Source: Pomphorhynchus laevis (taxonomy: Eukaryota; Acanthocephala; Palaeacanthocephala; Echinorhynchida; Pomphorhynchidae). From it: a stretch of DNA of 64,000 nt. The notes below the pieces were generated by a model. It saw only the letters and a list, made by a program, of their open reading frames with translations. It did not search any database and was not told the origin of the DNA. Each line of letters starts with the position of its first letter. Position 1 is the first letter of the stretch. Below are positions 11,485-21,345 of the stretch, in pieces. The stretch covers positions 54,548 to 118,547 of the forward strand of contig WNNJ02001237.1 of NCBI GenBank assembly GCA_012934845.2, in the 5' to 3' direction. The position numbers and the translations under genes are program-made.

Positions 11485-12565
11485 AAAATTAGCAGCAAGA
11501 GGAGTACCGCCGATTATTCCGTCGTCGAGGTACCAACTATTTAAGCTGATACCTTCAATCTCCGATATCTGGACCACAATCGGATCAATCGCCAGGCAAA
11601 ATAGAACTGGACCAAGAGGATCTCCTTGTTGTACCCCTCTTCGAGACTGAAGAGGTTTCAGGCTACCGAACCGAAGGCTTGAGGTAGTGCCGTAGCACCA
11701 TGATGTCCAACGACTAATTTCTGGAAAATTCTTATCGATCGCGTTGACGAAGGAATCCCGGTTCAGCGTGTTAAAAGCATTAGCCAAGTCGATTTTAGCC
11801 CAAACCCAATTAACATTTTGATCATGAAGTTGTTGTAGCCGACGTGCTTGATGTACTATCTGTTCCATTCCGTTTGGCGTCGCTTCACCGAGCTGGTGCG
11901 GATGGAGGGATTCGGCAAATCGCTGTCGAAGTTTGGAGCAAATACACTTAGCGCAAAGACGACGTAATGTCTCCCCAATGGCAATGGGGCGGATCCCTCC
12001 ATCTGGTTTGTTCAATGCCATGAGATTAGCACCGGCGACAAAGGGCACGAGGTCTTTCGGGAGAGTACCAGCGATCATGTTGTTGACTAGTGATGTTAGG
12101 CGTTGAAGCAAAACCCCGTGATCTACCGACAGCATATCTCGAATATGTTCTGCCCTCAAACCTAAACAGCCAGGAGAGGAAGAGGGTGGGAATGATGATA
12201 CTGCGGCCTCAACTATGTCTGAGTCAACCGACAAGGGGGTATTCAAAGATGGCTGTCCAGGACTTTGGAGAACATCATGTAAGGGGTGTAGCTCTGTCAG
12301 TTTACCGCGTAAAGATTCTGAAAATTCGCATGCACTATTCGACGTAAGGCGGCGCATCGCTTTTCCGAAATTGCCATTTCTCGCCAATTCGATGACTTCC
12401 ATAAATTCATTTTTCTTATCATTAGTTCCTCTGAATTTCCTGGATGATCGAAGCCCCGAAGAGGAAAGGCAATCACGCTCTCTTCCATTTTCGAATTTGT
12501 CTATAAGCGCGTTGATATTAGATCTAGTGTTGTCTCCGGCATGGTGCCGACCTGAGGAAATTTTA
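11485..12565 (-). pseudogene. Reverse transcriptase of REL element (5' part)
   Basis: Carries the full set of non-LTR RT landmarks: KPDGGIRPIAIGETLRR, then WAKIDLANAFNTLNRDS (motif A with D), GVQQGDPLGPVLFCLA (motif B) and WYLDDGII (motif C). The catalytic aspartates are intact. Just after motif C the frame runs into a long hairpin, so the thumb is separated: it resumes at 11435-11115 with SINWKKTEVI and then shifts frame before the endonuclease ORF. The frame is open upstream to about 12565, where the element is cut by the satellite array. Confidence 0.8.
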
Positions 12566-12589
12566 ATTCTAAATTAAAATTTGTGAAGT

Positions 12590-14097
12590 TACAAATATAA
12601 AATACCAATTCTTAAAATACAATTGTAAAGAAGCAATTCTAAAGGAACAATTCTAAAAGAACAATTCTAAAGCAACAATTCTAAAGAAAAAATCCTAAAG
12701 GAATGCTACTAAGAGAATAATTCTAATTGAACAATTCTAATTGAACAATTCTAATTGAACAATTCTAATTGAACAATTCGAACGGAACAATTCTAAAGAA
12801 CCGATTCTAAAGGAACAATTATAAAGAAACAACCTTAAAGGAACATTTCTAAAGAAACAATTACAAAGCAACAATTCTATAGGAACAAATCTAAAAGAAC
12901 AATTCTAAAGGAACAATTCTAAAGGAATAATTCTAAAGGAACAATTATAAAAAAATTCTAAAGGAACAATTCTAAAGACACGATTCTACAAGAACAATTA
13001 TAATTGAACAATTTTAATTGAACACTAATATAGAAACAATTCTAAAGAAACAATTCTAAAGCAACAATTCTAAAGCAACAATTCTAAAGCAACAATTCTA
13101 AAGCAACAATTCTAAATGAACAATTTGAAACGAACAATTAAAAAGCAACAATTCAACAACAATTATAATTGAACAATTCTAATTGAACACTTCTTAAGGA
13201 ACAATTTTAAAAGAACAATTATAAAGGAACAATTCTAAAGCAACAATTCTAAAGGAGCAATTCTAAAGGAACATTTCTAAAGGTACAACTCTATAATAAC
13301 AATTCTAAAGGAAAATTCTAAACGACAATGACAATTCTAAAGGAACAATTCTAAAGAAACAATTCTAAATAAACGATTCTACAAGAACATTATTAATTGA
13401 ACAATTTTAATTGAACAATTCTCAAGGAACAATTCTAAAGCAACAATTCTAAAGGAACAATTCTAAACGAACAATTCTAAAGCAACAATTCCAAAGCAAC
13501 AATTCTAAAGTAACAATTCTAAAGGAACAATTATAAAGCAACAATTCTAAAGGATTAATTTTAAAGGAACGATTCTAAGAGAATAATTATAATTGAACAA
13601 TTCTAATTGAACAATTCTAATTGAACAATTTCAATTGAACAAATCTAATTAACTAATTCTAATTGAAAAATTCAAAGCAACAATTCTAAAAGAATTTGAA
13701 ACGGAATGAGACATTCTGGGGGAATAATTATTTTTGTATCTAAATGCAATTCCCAGAAAAAAGAAATTGAATACTTCTTCGATATTTCGTTCGCTAACCG
13801 CGGACATTATCAAGAAGTATTGTAATTAGCTAGAACACTTATAAATTTTCTCAAGAAAATTTATAATACTTCTTGATAATGAATACTTCTTCTAATTACA
13901 ATTCTTCTTGATAATGTCCGCGGTTAGCGAACGAAATATCGAAGAAATATTCAATTTCTTTTTTCTGGGAATGGCATTTAGATACAAAAATAATTCTAAA
14001 AGAACAATTCTAAAGGAACAATTCTAAAGCAACAATTAAAAAACAATTATAAAGAAGCAATTCTAAATGAACAATGCTAAAGAAACAATTCTAAAAG
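12590..14097. repeat. 14-bp minisatellite array
   Basis: About 1.2 kb of imperfect tandem units of consensus AACAATTCTAAAGG, with variants such as AATTGAACAATTCT. It is interrupted by a foldback element at 13726-13995. The array fills the gap between the 5' break of copy A and a point about 20 nt downstream of the ubiquilin stop in copy B. Confidence 0.9.
13726..13995. mobile_element. Foldback element within minisatellite
   Basis: Two 103-bp arms (13726-13828 and 13893-13995) are inverted copies with about three mismatches, each holding CGCTAACCGCGGACATTATC. The 64-bp centre contains a smaller hairpin. It has no coding capacity. It probably inserted after the array formed. Confidence 0.8.
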
Positions 14098-14117
14098 TCA
14101 AGAGTCTTCATTACGTT

Positions 14118-15400
14118 CTACAGCCATTTTTTTGCGTCCCCCATAGATGCAGTAAGCGCTTCAAGATTAGTATCACGGCTATGGAATCCCACTGTCTGCA
14201 TTTGTACAAGTTCGGATGCATAAAGTTGTTCTTGAGTTTGGTTTGGTTGTTGATTTGTCGGCTGATGTTGCTAGGGATGAAGACGATCTAATGGTTGAAA
14301 CAACGAAGCAGTATAATCTTGATTTGAGTATTGTAAATTTTGAAATACTGTTGTTGCATAAGCTGTTTGTCTATTGCTTGGTGATCGAATAGAATCCACA
14401 TCAGATGAAGTAGGTTGACTATTCATTTGATTATCGACTAGACCGCTTATATTTAAAGATATCAACTGTGAATATACTTGTGGGGATGTGTCCCTAAGAC
14501 GAATTAGGTTCTGTAGAATTTGTACAATCGTCCTCAATGCTCGAGTATTTGTGCATAGAGCACGAATTTCAGGTATTGGCCACTGACTTATAAACTCATG
14601 AATTACACGATGTACTTGTTCTCTTTGTCTTTCGTCCTGTATAAATTCATATGTACGCAGCAGATTAAGTAGAATACCAGGATCGCGGATATAATTATCC
14701 ATGTTTGGGTTAAAACTGGATGCCCGCAACATGTCGATTAACATGCGAGGATTTTCAGCAGCGCCTACTAATATTTGTTGAAAGTTCATCGTAGAATACC
14801 GATTAGTGTTTTCGCTTGACGTAGGTTGCAAAGGCGACTCTAAACGGTTTGAATTAGATACATATGATCTAGACGAATCGATTTGAAATGCTGTATTCTG
14901 AGATGCCCCCGGGTTAGGCAGGAGGTTTGTATTTTTAGTTCCTACTTGACTAGTGTTAGCTGTACTATATGAGCTAGAATTAGTATTCAGAGGGTTATCT
15001 TCAAACTGCTCATGTGCCACATTAAGCATTGGTTCTTTAAAATCGCGATAAATTCTCTGTCGAACATTATATCCGCTCGGTAAACTCTCAAGGTTAATCA
15101 GGGCTATATCATGGCTTCTCGTAATTTCCTGTATAGTTGTAAGATTACGAATTATTTATATTGTTTGACGCATTAAATCCGGATTGTTAACAAATTGTGA
15201 ATCTTCGTGGTTCTGCTCTCTCACTCTTTGCATTTGTGGATTGTTATGCTTAATTGAACTAAGCAATGCAGGATTACTCATAAGTCCTTGAGCCAAATTA
15301 TTACTTAGAAGATTTTGAATTGCATGTGAATTAGTCTAAATAGTGTCCAAAATATTTTGTTGTATTTCAGTAAAATTTGAATTTCCAAATGAAAGGCTCG
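14118..15400 (-). pseudogene. UBQLN-like: Ubiquilin-like sequence (STI1 repeats and UBA), copy B
   Basis: Read right to left it follows ubiquilin domain order: NSNFTEIQ; STI1-type repeats with LMSNPAL, NNPQMQR and NNPDLMRQT; the linker NLESLPSGYN...EPMLNVAHEQF; a variable Ser/Asn/Gln region; a second STI1 block (NPRMLIDMLR, P-G-I-L-L-N-L-L-R); and a C-terminal UBA domain (VQMQTVGFHSRDTNLEAL) ending at a stop at 14118. Ubiquilins shuttle ubiquitinated clients to the proteasome. The N-terminal UBL domain is absent; the REL retroelement tail takes its place in the same frame. Three in-frame stops (DTI-stop, QTI-stop, LHP-stop) but no frameshift interrupt it. Copy A keeps CAG where the first stop is TAG. 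Confidence 0.8.
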
Positions 15401-15950
15401 AAAATGGTGCAAGTGGTAATCTGGATAATGTTGCAGTTCCATCGGTATGTTGATCAATATTCGGTTGATGCGATATCAACCCCTCCTTAATTGTTGGTGA
15501 TTGCTGAAGTGACAAAGAAGCATTATATGATTGTTTAGATGTTGAGTGATATGCCGAAGGTCGTCATGGAGACATGAGTTGCATGACAGGCATGTCAACC
15601 TCAGAATGGTCGCCTTTGACGACGGAAGTTGTCCGAATATAGGAGTCATGAACTACCTCAACTGACTGGGCCTCGGGCTGTGCAAGGTTGCTCACAGAAA
15701 AAAGTCGCGGAGATGGGTCGTCACAATACCCAAGACTTTTCTCTAGTAAGGGTTGGCCCATCTCGTCAAGACTTTTGAGGATCGTTTTTGCATTTCCTCT
15801 GATCAGTGCGACGGACACGCGCTGAAATAACTGACCCGCTGTGCTGCAATACGGGGTACCGTTTCTACATGCCATAGAACGAGCAATGAAACGAATTAGC
15901 TTTTCCCGTTGTGAGTTCCATCCCACAAGGGGAAAATTTGTGGGTTCCAT
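15401..15950 (-). pseudogene. REL retroelement tail, copy B
   Basis: Near-identical to the C-terminal part of the copy A ORF, from the IRFIARSM segment through the GNAKTILKSLDEMGQPLLEK block to the Ser/Gln linker, and it continues in frame into the ubiquilin segment. One codon (CGA in copy A) is TGA here. The 5' end at about 15950 is a breakpoint with a small inverted repeat (CCACAAGGGGAAAA next to TTTGTGGGTTCCAT) joined to PLE debris. Confidence 0.75.
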
Positions 15951-15954
15951 AAAT

Positions 15955-17290
15955 TTTTAATTATATTTTGTTGATTTGTAAATGTCACTATTTTCTGTTT
16001 AATTTTATTTTGATAAAAACATAGTTTAAAATATGTATCTGATAAATTATTTAAATTAATTTTTTAAAAACTAACATCATAGCATTGTACTAATATCACT
16101 GGAAATTCTTGAAATTTTATTATGCAAAATTAATAATCAAAATTTTCAAGCAAAATTAATAACACAAGCAAAAACAAAGTGAATATAAAGCATAACAAGA
16201 TCACAGTTGGAATAACAAAATATTGCAAAATATTGCAATATATAACAATATATTGCTCGATATATTTTGTTATTATCTTGGATTTCAATACGACGATGAA
16301 AATATCGAATTGAAGGCGCAGTTTGTAATACATGTGAGTGAAGGAGTAGTTTATTCTTAAAGTCTCAAGTTTTGCCAGTGGCCACAACTTTGGCACCACA
16401 CAGTGATATCCACGAATCGAAACTTTTCAAGTTATTGGGCTTTAGCTACTTTTCTTTTTAGCAGATCTTAAAATTTCATTATTTATATTGTACAAATGAA
16501 AGCTTATGTAAAAATATGTTTATCGTAAATTTTAAGGTCACATGTACGATATAAATTAAAAGTTATTTTTAATTGATGTTAGTGTTCATATCTAGATAAA
16601 TAGAATCTTTATCATCAATATTGATTTTATTAAGAATAATACTACCTGGATAAATTTGTTTACTTATTGAATAAAAAATATTAGAGTTAAATACATATAT
16701 ATCATCAATGTATCGAAACATACATTTTTATAGTAACCTAGCTTAAAATATGCATCTCTAAAATTATTTAAATGATTTTGAAGAAAACCAATATCATTAC
16801 ATATTGTTGCAATTCTTAAAATTTCATTATTTTATGTATTATATTTAATATTATATGGTATGCATGAATGCTCATGCAAAAATATTTTTCTTGTAAAATT
16901 AAATATGTCATCCTTACGATATAAATTAATAGTAGTTTTAGTTAATGTTAATTTAATGTTCATATCTAGATATATACCTTCTTTATCATTAATATTGGTT
17001 TTATTAAGAATGAGGCTACCTGGATAAATTTGTTCGCTTATTGAATAAAAATTATTTTAGTTAGACACATATATCCTCAATATATCGAAACATATATTTC
17101 ATATCTTTATATAATTTAGATTTATTTTTTAAACAGTTATGAACAAATTCATATTCTATAAAGCTTAAAAATAAGTCAGCTATAATTGGGCTTCTATTAC
17201 CACCCATTGGAACACCTTTTATTTGTCTAAATATAGATGTCCCTACCTTTAAATAATTTTGATTTATTAAAGTATTAAAGATTCTAATAA
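15955..17290 (-). pseudogene. PLE fragments with an insertion
   Basis: Pieces of the same PLE family as 3157-5290. The post-palm segment is at 15955-16090. It is interrupted by about 350 bp of unrelated AT-rich sequence (16090-16450, including a meaningless open frame 16130-16399). It then resumes and is followed by another post-palm and palm portion (about 16735-17290, with motif equivalents of GVPMGGN and the IDD region). Many stops and frame changes. Confidence 0.6.
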
Positions 17291-17885
17291 TAAAGATTAT
17301 ATTATAATATTATACATATTATTATAAAGATAGTTATATTATGCTATTATACATAGTATACTCTTTTGTCTCATCATGTAACCTTTGCTAAAGATGATAG
17401 TCTATCTACACTTTTTTACTATGAGCAATCCAGCTTCCTCAATTATCTTTTACTCACAGTCGCAATTTCCCAAACGCTTCTCTGCGCACCTTGGGTCGAC
17501 TCTGACTATAAAATTTTTAAGCGCATTGTAGTCCTTCTTTTATAGTCTATCTTGGTTTTTCTCAAACGTGGTCACACTCGAATCTCTAGTTATCATGCTC
17601 ATTACTTAAATCTTCGACGCTCCCATTATTCTTTTCTACGTGATAAATGTAAACGTTTTTGGCAAGACAAGATCGCATCATCGTCCGATCAAAATATCAC
17701 ATCAGCTAACTGAGTCTACGTATTTAATATAATCATAAAATAAACAAAACATAATAATGCTAAATCAAAATTTAATAATTAAAAAATAAAATTAATAATT
17801 GTTTTTAGATTTTCTATAATTTAAATCAAGTTAAAATAAAAAATTGAAATTTAAAATAAACGTCATTTTTATGAATTGACTAATA
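17291..17885. other. Unassigned region, possible retroelement debris
   Basis: The first 100 bp are AT repeats. From 17390 to 17700 base composition is more balanced and the plus strand has a broken reading frame (around RGHTRISSYHAHYLNLRRSH) that looks like decayed retroelement coding, but I cannot assign it. The rest is AT-rich. Confidence 0.35.
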
Positions 17886-17889
17886 AATA

Positions 17890-18500
17890 ACAGACGTTGT
17901 ATCAGAATAAGAATTAGAGGTCATCAGGAGGAACTGCTATGCTATCATGGTTTCGGCCCCTAACTCCTCTACCCAACATAGCAGCGGGGCCAAATACATG
18001 CTAATGATGTATTTCCTCTGAAATAAGTATCTAGTATCTTATTCTAATACAAAGTATATTATTTATTATCCATCCATAAAAATTTGCACTTAAGAGTTTT
18101 AATTTATTCTTTATATTATTGTGTTGATTCTGATGACCTCTATTTGATGATATTTCTGCTTGATGGTATTTTTATAGTAACCTAGCTTAAACTATGCATC
18201 TATCAAATTATTTAAATGATTTTGAAGAAAGCCAATATCATTACATATTGTTGCAATTCTTAAAATTTCATTATTTAATGTATTATATTTTATATTATAT
18301 GGTATGCATGAATGCTCATGCAAAAATATGTTTCTTGTAAATTTAAATATGTCATCTTTACGATATAAATTAATATTAGTTTTAGTTAATGTTAATTTAA
18401 TGTTCATATCTAGATATACACCCTCTTTATCATTAATATTGGTCTTATTAAGAATGAGGCTAATTGAATAAATTTGTTCACTTATTGAATAAAAATGATG
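17890..18500 (-). pseudogene. PLE 3' part with conserved 3' module
   Basis: The 3' structured module (about 17897-18050) is nearly identical to the one at 2998-3156. Upstream of it (18192-18500) lies the post-palm coding segment with [19 protein letters not shown]. The coding ends at the FYSIS position, where it joins a GGGGTGGAGT block; the copy at 50340 has the same junction. Confidence 0.65.
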
Positions 18501-18519
18501 ATAATAACGGGGTGGAGTA

Positions 18520-18890
18520 CATATTAATGTCTATTTATAATCTATTTTCTTATAATATATTTATAATCTATTTTTAATAATATGGTGTTGATTTATATAT
18601 GATATTTATTTATGATAATAAAGGGGTGGAGTATATATTAATGTCTTATTATAATCAGGTAAGAAAATTGAATTATTCGTGTTCTTATTTTATATATTTA
18701 TTAAATTCTACAAATTCATAATCATATTTTATAATTATATAATTAATTATAATTTTATAATTAATAAAATTAAAGATATATTTTTGTATTAGTTCAAATA
18801 AAACGTGACCACAAAATGTGTTAAAGTCCTTCGTATATAAAATGACTTTTACAAGTGTACACACATAAACACTCATTAAAAATTTCAATA
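18520..18890 (-). repeat. Repeated block associated with PLE copies
   Basis: Contains GGGGTGGAGTATATATTAAT, a GTAAGAAAATTGAATTATTC segment and a 67-codon frame (YVCTLVKVILYTKDFNTFCG). The block recurs on the plus strand at 26045-26350 with a 72-codon version and in part at 50362-50450. In each case it sits on the 5' side of PLE reverse transcriptase sequence, so it is probably an upstream part of the element or a carried segment. Confidence 0.5.
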
Positions 18891-18899
18891 ATAATAGGT

Positions 18900-19450
18900 T
18901 TTCTTAAAAAAGCTAAAAATTTCGATTTGATTACGACGTAATATATATTGCAGTGTGATAATGTCACCGCGATGTGTGAGTGAAAATTTTTAGATTTGAA
19001 ATATTTTATAAATGGAATTTTGTCACTTTTTACATCTTTTAATGTAAAAAATTGATTTTGCTAGTAGTGCGTTCATATCCCAACATTAATTAGTTCCTTA
19101 TACCCTTTTTTGTTGCCGAATATTTTATGGCAGTATGAAAGATCCAAAGGTTACGATTTATAATGGAATTCAAGATTAAGGAGAAACAATATCATTCAAA
19201 CAATATTTTCTATGCAAATAAAAATTTAAAAATGCTGATTATTAGACTGTAAATTTAGATTAATTTCCGGTCTGTAAAAATGTATTATCATAGATAGGGT
19301 AGTGTCAATTTAGCTGTTTATTGATTTTTCAGAAACTGTGAAAAGCAAGCTTTGTCCCTCTTTTTAATTTCAAAATTCTTCAGCAAATCTCATGGTAATT
19401 GTTTTGGCAGTTGTCGTTGAAAAATCAAGTTTATCAACTTATTTTTATGT
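18900..19450. other. Intergenic DNA upstream of a membrane-protein gene
   Basis: AT-rich. No recognisable repeat. It may contain the promoter of the gene at 19484, but no element can be identified with confidence. Confidence 0.35.
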
Positions 19451-19483
19451 TTGGGAGAATTATATTTCAGTGTGCAGTATAAA

Positions 19484-20200
19484 ATGGTCATGAAACTGAG
19501 AGCATGTTCGACAAGTAAACGAAAATCATCTACAAGTAAAATAATGAATATTGCGCGACCTATAGAATCACCTATTACACCCAACTGCAATGACGATGAC
19601 AATCATGAGCAAAAGCAACAAAGTATGATGTCGCTAAATGGGCTTATTAATGCTGCTATCAGGAAAGCAAGTAGTTATTCATGTAATGGGATAGCAGAGC
19701 ATTTATTTCATCGACAGAAAGCATATTTGGTTTTGATTGTGAGCACGTTTTTTGCAATGTTGACATTAACCAGTTACATTTCCATAATAAACAAGTACAG
19801 ATCCGGATTTGCTGTATGGCTGACCGGATTAACTCTGATTCTTCGTTTTTCATCATTTCAGCTTGCCTGCATACTTACTGTATTCTTGCTATCCTGCTAT
19901 TCCCTAAAGTTATCTTATATAATGTCGATCATTACGATATTTTCAATTGCGTTTAAACGAAATAATGTGGCAGAAATACAACCAATGTATTTGGTAATTA
20001 TGGCAATGTTTTTAGATGGGAATTTCCCTGCTACAATTTTCATCTGCATGGCAATATTACAGATTTTACCGGTAAAGTCATTTAGAAATGAAAATATTGG
20101 CATATCGATAGCATTGCTGATTTATTTGTTTAAGTACGCAAATAACTTGGTTGTTAACTTTATTATGTCAGTCGTGTGCGTTCAATATAACATATATTAA
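19484..20200 (+). CDS. Multi-pass membrane protein, intronless, unknown family
   Basis: A 239-codon frame from the second in-frame ATG; the frame is open a further 11 codons upstream. The first 75 residues are hydrophilic, with Lys/Ser and Asp/His/Gln-rich parts, and probably cytosolic. Then come about six hydrophobic segments: LVLIVSTFFAMLTLTSYISI, WLTGLTLILRFSSFQLACIL with the following FLLSCYSL, YIMSIITIFSIAF, YLVIMAMFLDGNFPATIFIC and ISIALLIYLF. It ends at YNIY. TTTCAG lies 14 nt before the ATG. It is intact, single-copy in the window and free of repeat similarity, so it looks like a real gene. I do not recognise the family. Confidence 0.6.
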   Translation: MVMKLRACSTSKRKSSTSKIMNIARPIESPITPNCNDDDNHEQKQQSMMSLNGLINAAIRKASSYSCNGIAEHLFHRQKAYLVLIVSTFFAMLTLTSYISIINKYRSGFAVWLTGLTLILRFSSFQLACILTVFLLSCYSLKLSYIMSIITIFSIAFKRNNVAEIQPMYLVIMAMFLDGNFPATIFICMAILQILPVKSFRNENIGISIALLIYLFKYANNLVVNFIMSVVCVQYNIY

Positions 20201-21345
20201 GAAAATCATATTAATGGCATATTAATGAATACCTAGATCAGTTTTTTGTTAGTAATCAGATTATATTTGTGTATTAAAAATCTATTTTAGATACAATAAA
20301 TTTTTGATATTTTATTGTAATAAATTAATTTTTAACTAAATTTATTTTAAATTCTTGTTATTTTTTGGATATTAAGTAAACAGAGAAATATTAAATCCGG
20401 AATGATGTATGAATCGCAGTCTCATCATACGATTATGGACTGTACTATCCGCGCAGGAAGTAGATTTCGAAAAATAAAAAAGTCTAGGCATCGCTATTCA
20501 GGTTTGCAAATGCATGCGTCGTGGAAGGCAATATGCATCAATCGGTTAGTCATTTTCCAGCTTTATCGGCTTTGCATGTTAGGCAAAGCCGATATTGCCT
20601 ATTGATATTAGCCTATTCCCATATTGTCATTGATGAGAGTTTTGTATAGTTATTTTAACCTATGGAAGAATATTTCGGTCAGCTGTACAATAACTTCACA
20701 TTTGGCTGCGTTCCATAGTAAGCTGGAACTCGGGCTGCGATCCTGGAATTAAAGCTACGTCGCCATGGATATACTCTGCTGTGCCGTTAGAGTACACCAG
20801 AGTATCGTACTTTAGCATCGAAGTTTAGTATCGAGCTTAAGTAGCAAGTTTTAGAATTTACTTTCGTTAGTACGAAATGCGAACAGACTTTGCTAAAGCC
20901 GACTAGAGAAGCATTTAATTAGAAAAAATTAGTGTAAAATATATTAAAATGAATAATAATTATATATTTATTCTATAAAATTATAATAAATAAAATAATA
21001 ATTAAATATTAATCAAATATTATAGTAGGTTAAATATATTTTTATTAAAATTATAATATTTAATAATTATCATATCTATAATATTATTATATTTAATTAT
21101 AGAAATTTTTATCGGTCAGATAATTTGCTTGCAAATAATTATTTATTTTCGTTAGTACGAAATGCGAACAGACTTTTGTGTAAGCCGACTAGAAATGTTT
21201 TAATAAAATACGAGGAAATAATTTCGGAGAAATGAGCAATTAGTCATTTAATATTAAATTATATTTAATAATATAATGCAAACTATTGTTTAAAAACAAG
21301 AGTTGATTTATTTCCAACGTAATTATTTTCTTATTAAAAAGCATA
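20201..21345. other. Intergenic DNA with a 50-bp direct repeat
   Basis: A block with TTTCGTTAGTACGAAATGCG occurs at about 20863-20925 and 21145-21200. At 20565-20593 there is a perfect 11-bp hairpin (ATCGGCTTTGC, 7-nt loop). The region 20690-20890 has more balanced composition but no assignable frame. The rest is AT-rich. Confidence 0.4.

Larger units (their letters stand above)
9535..12578 (-). mobile_element. REL-type retrotransposon fused to ubiquilin, copy A
   Basis: A 3-kb, 5'-truncated non-LTR element of much higher GC than its surroundings, read right to left: reverse transcriptase, CCHC finger, restriction-like endonuclease (REL), a Ser/Gln-rich linker, then the start of a ubiquilin STI1 region. 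The 5' end abuts the 14-bp minisatellite. The 3' end stops matching copy B at about 9535, just inside the first STI1 segment. It is inactive because of an inverted duplication in the RT (11386-11484) and frameshifts (about 11125-11145 and about 9630). Confidence 0.75.

Noticed and set aside
10595-11492. Plus-strand ORFs opposite the REL element
   Set aside because: Shadows of the minus-strand RT/REL coding sequence, without motifs of their own.
12590-14097. Telomeric or centromeric satellite
   Set aside because: The unit is 14 bp, imperfect and only about 1.2 kb in total, bounded by retroelement copies; no telomere-like G-rich strand.
14118-15950. Alternative genetic code with stop codons read as Gln
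   Set aside because: The stops occur only in this relic. EDEM3-like and HAD exons contain no in-frame stops and use TAA and TAG normally.
16130-16399. Hydrophobic 89-codon ORF
   Set aside because: Low-complexity AT-rich reading within an insertion in PLE debris; hydrophobicity follows from composition.
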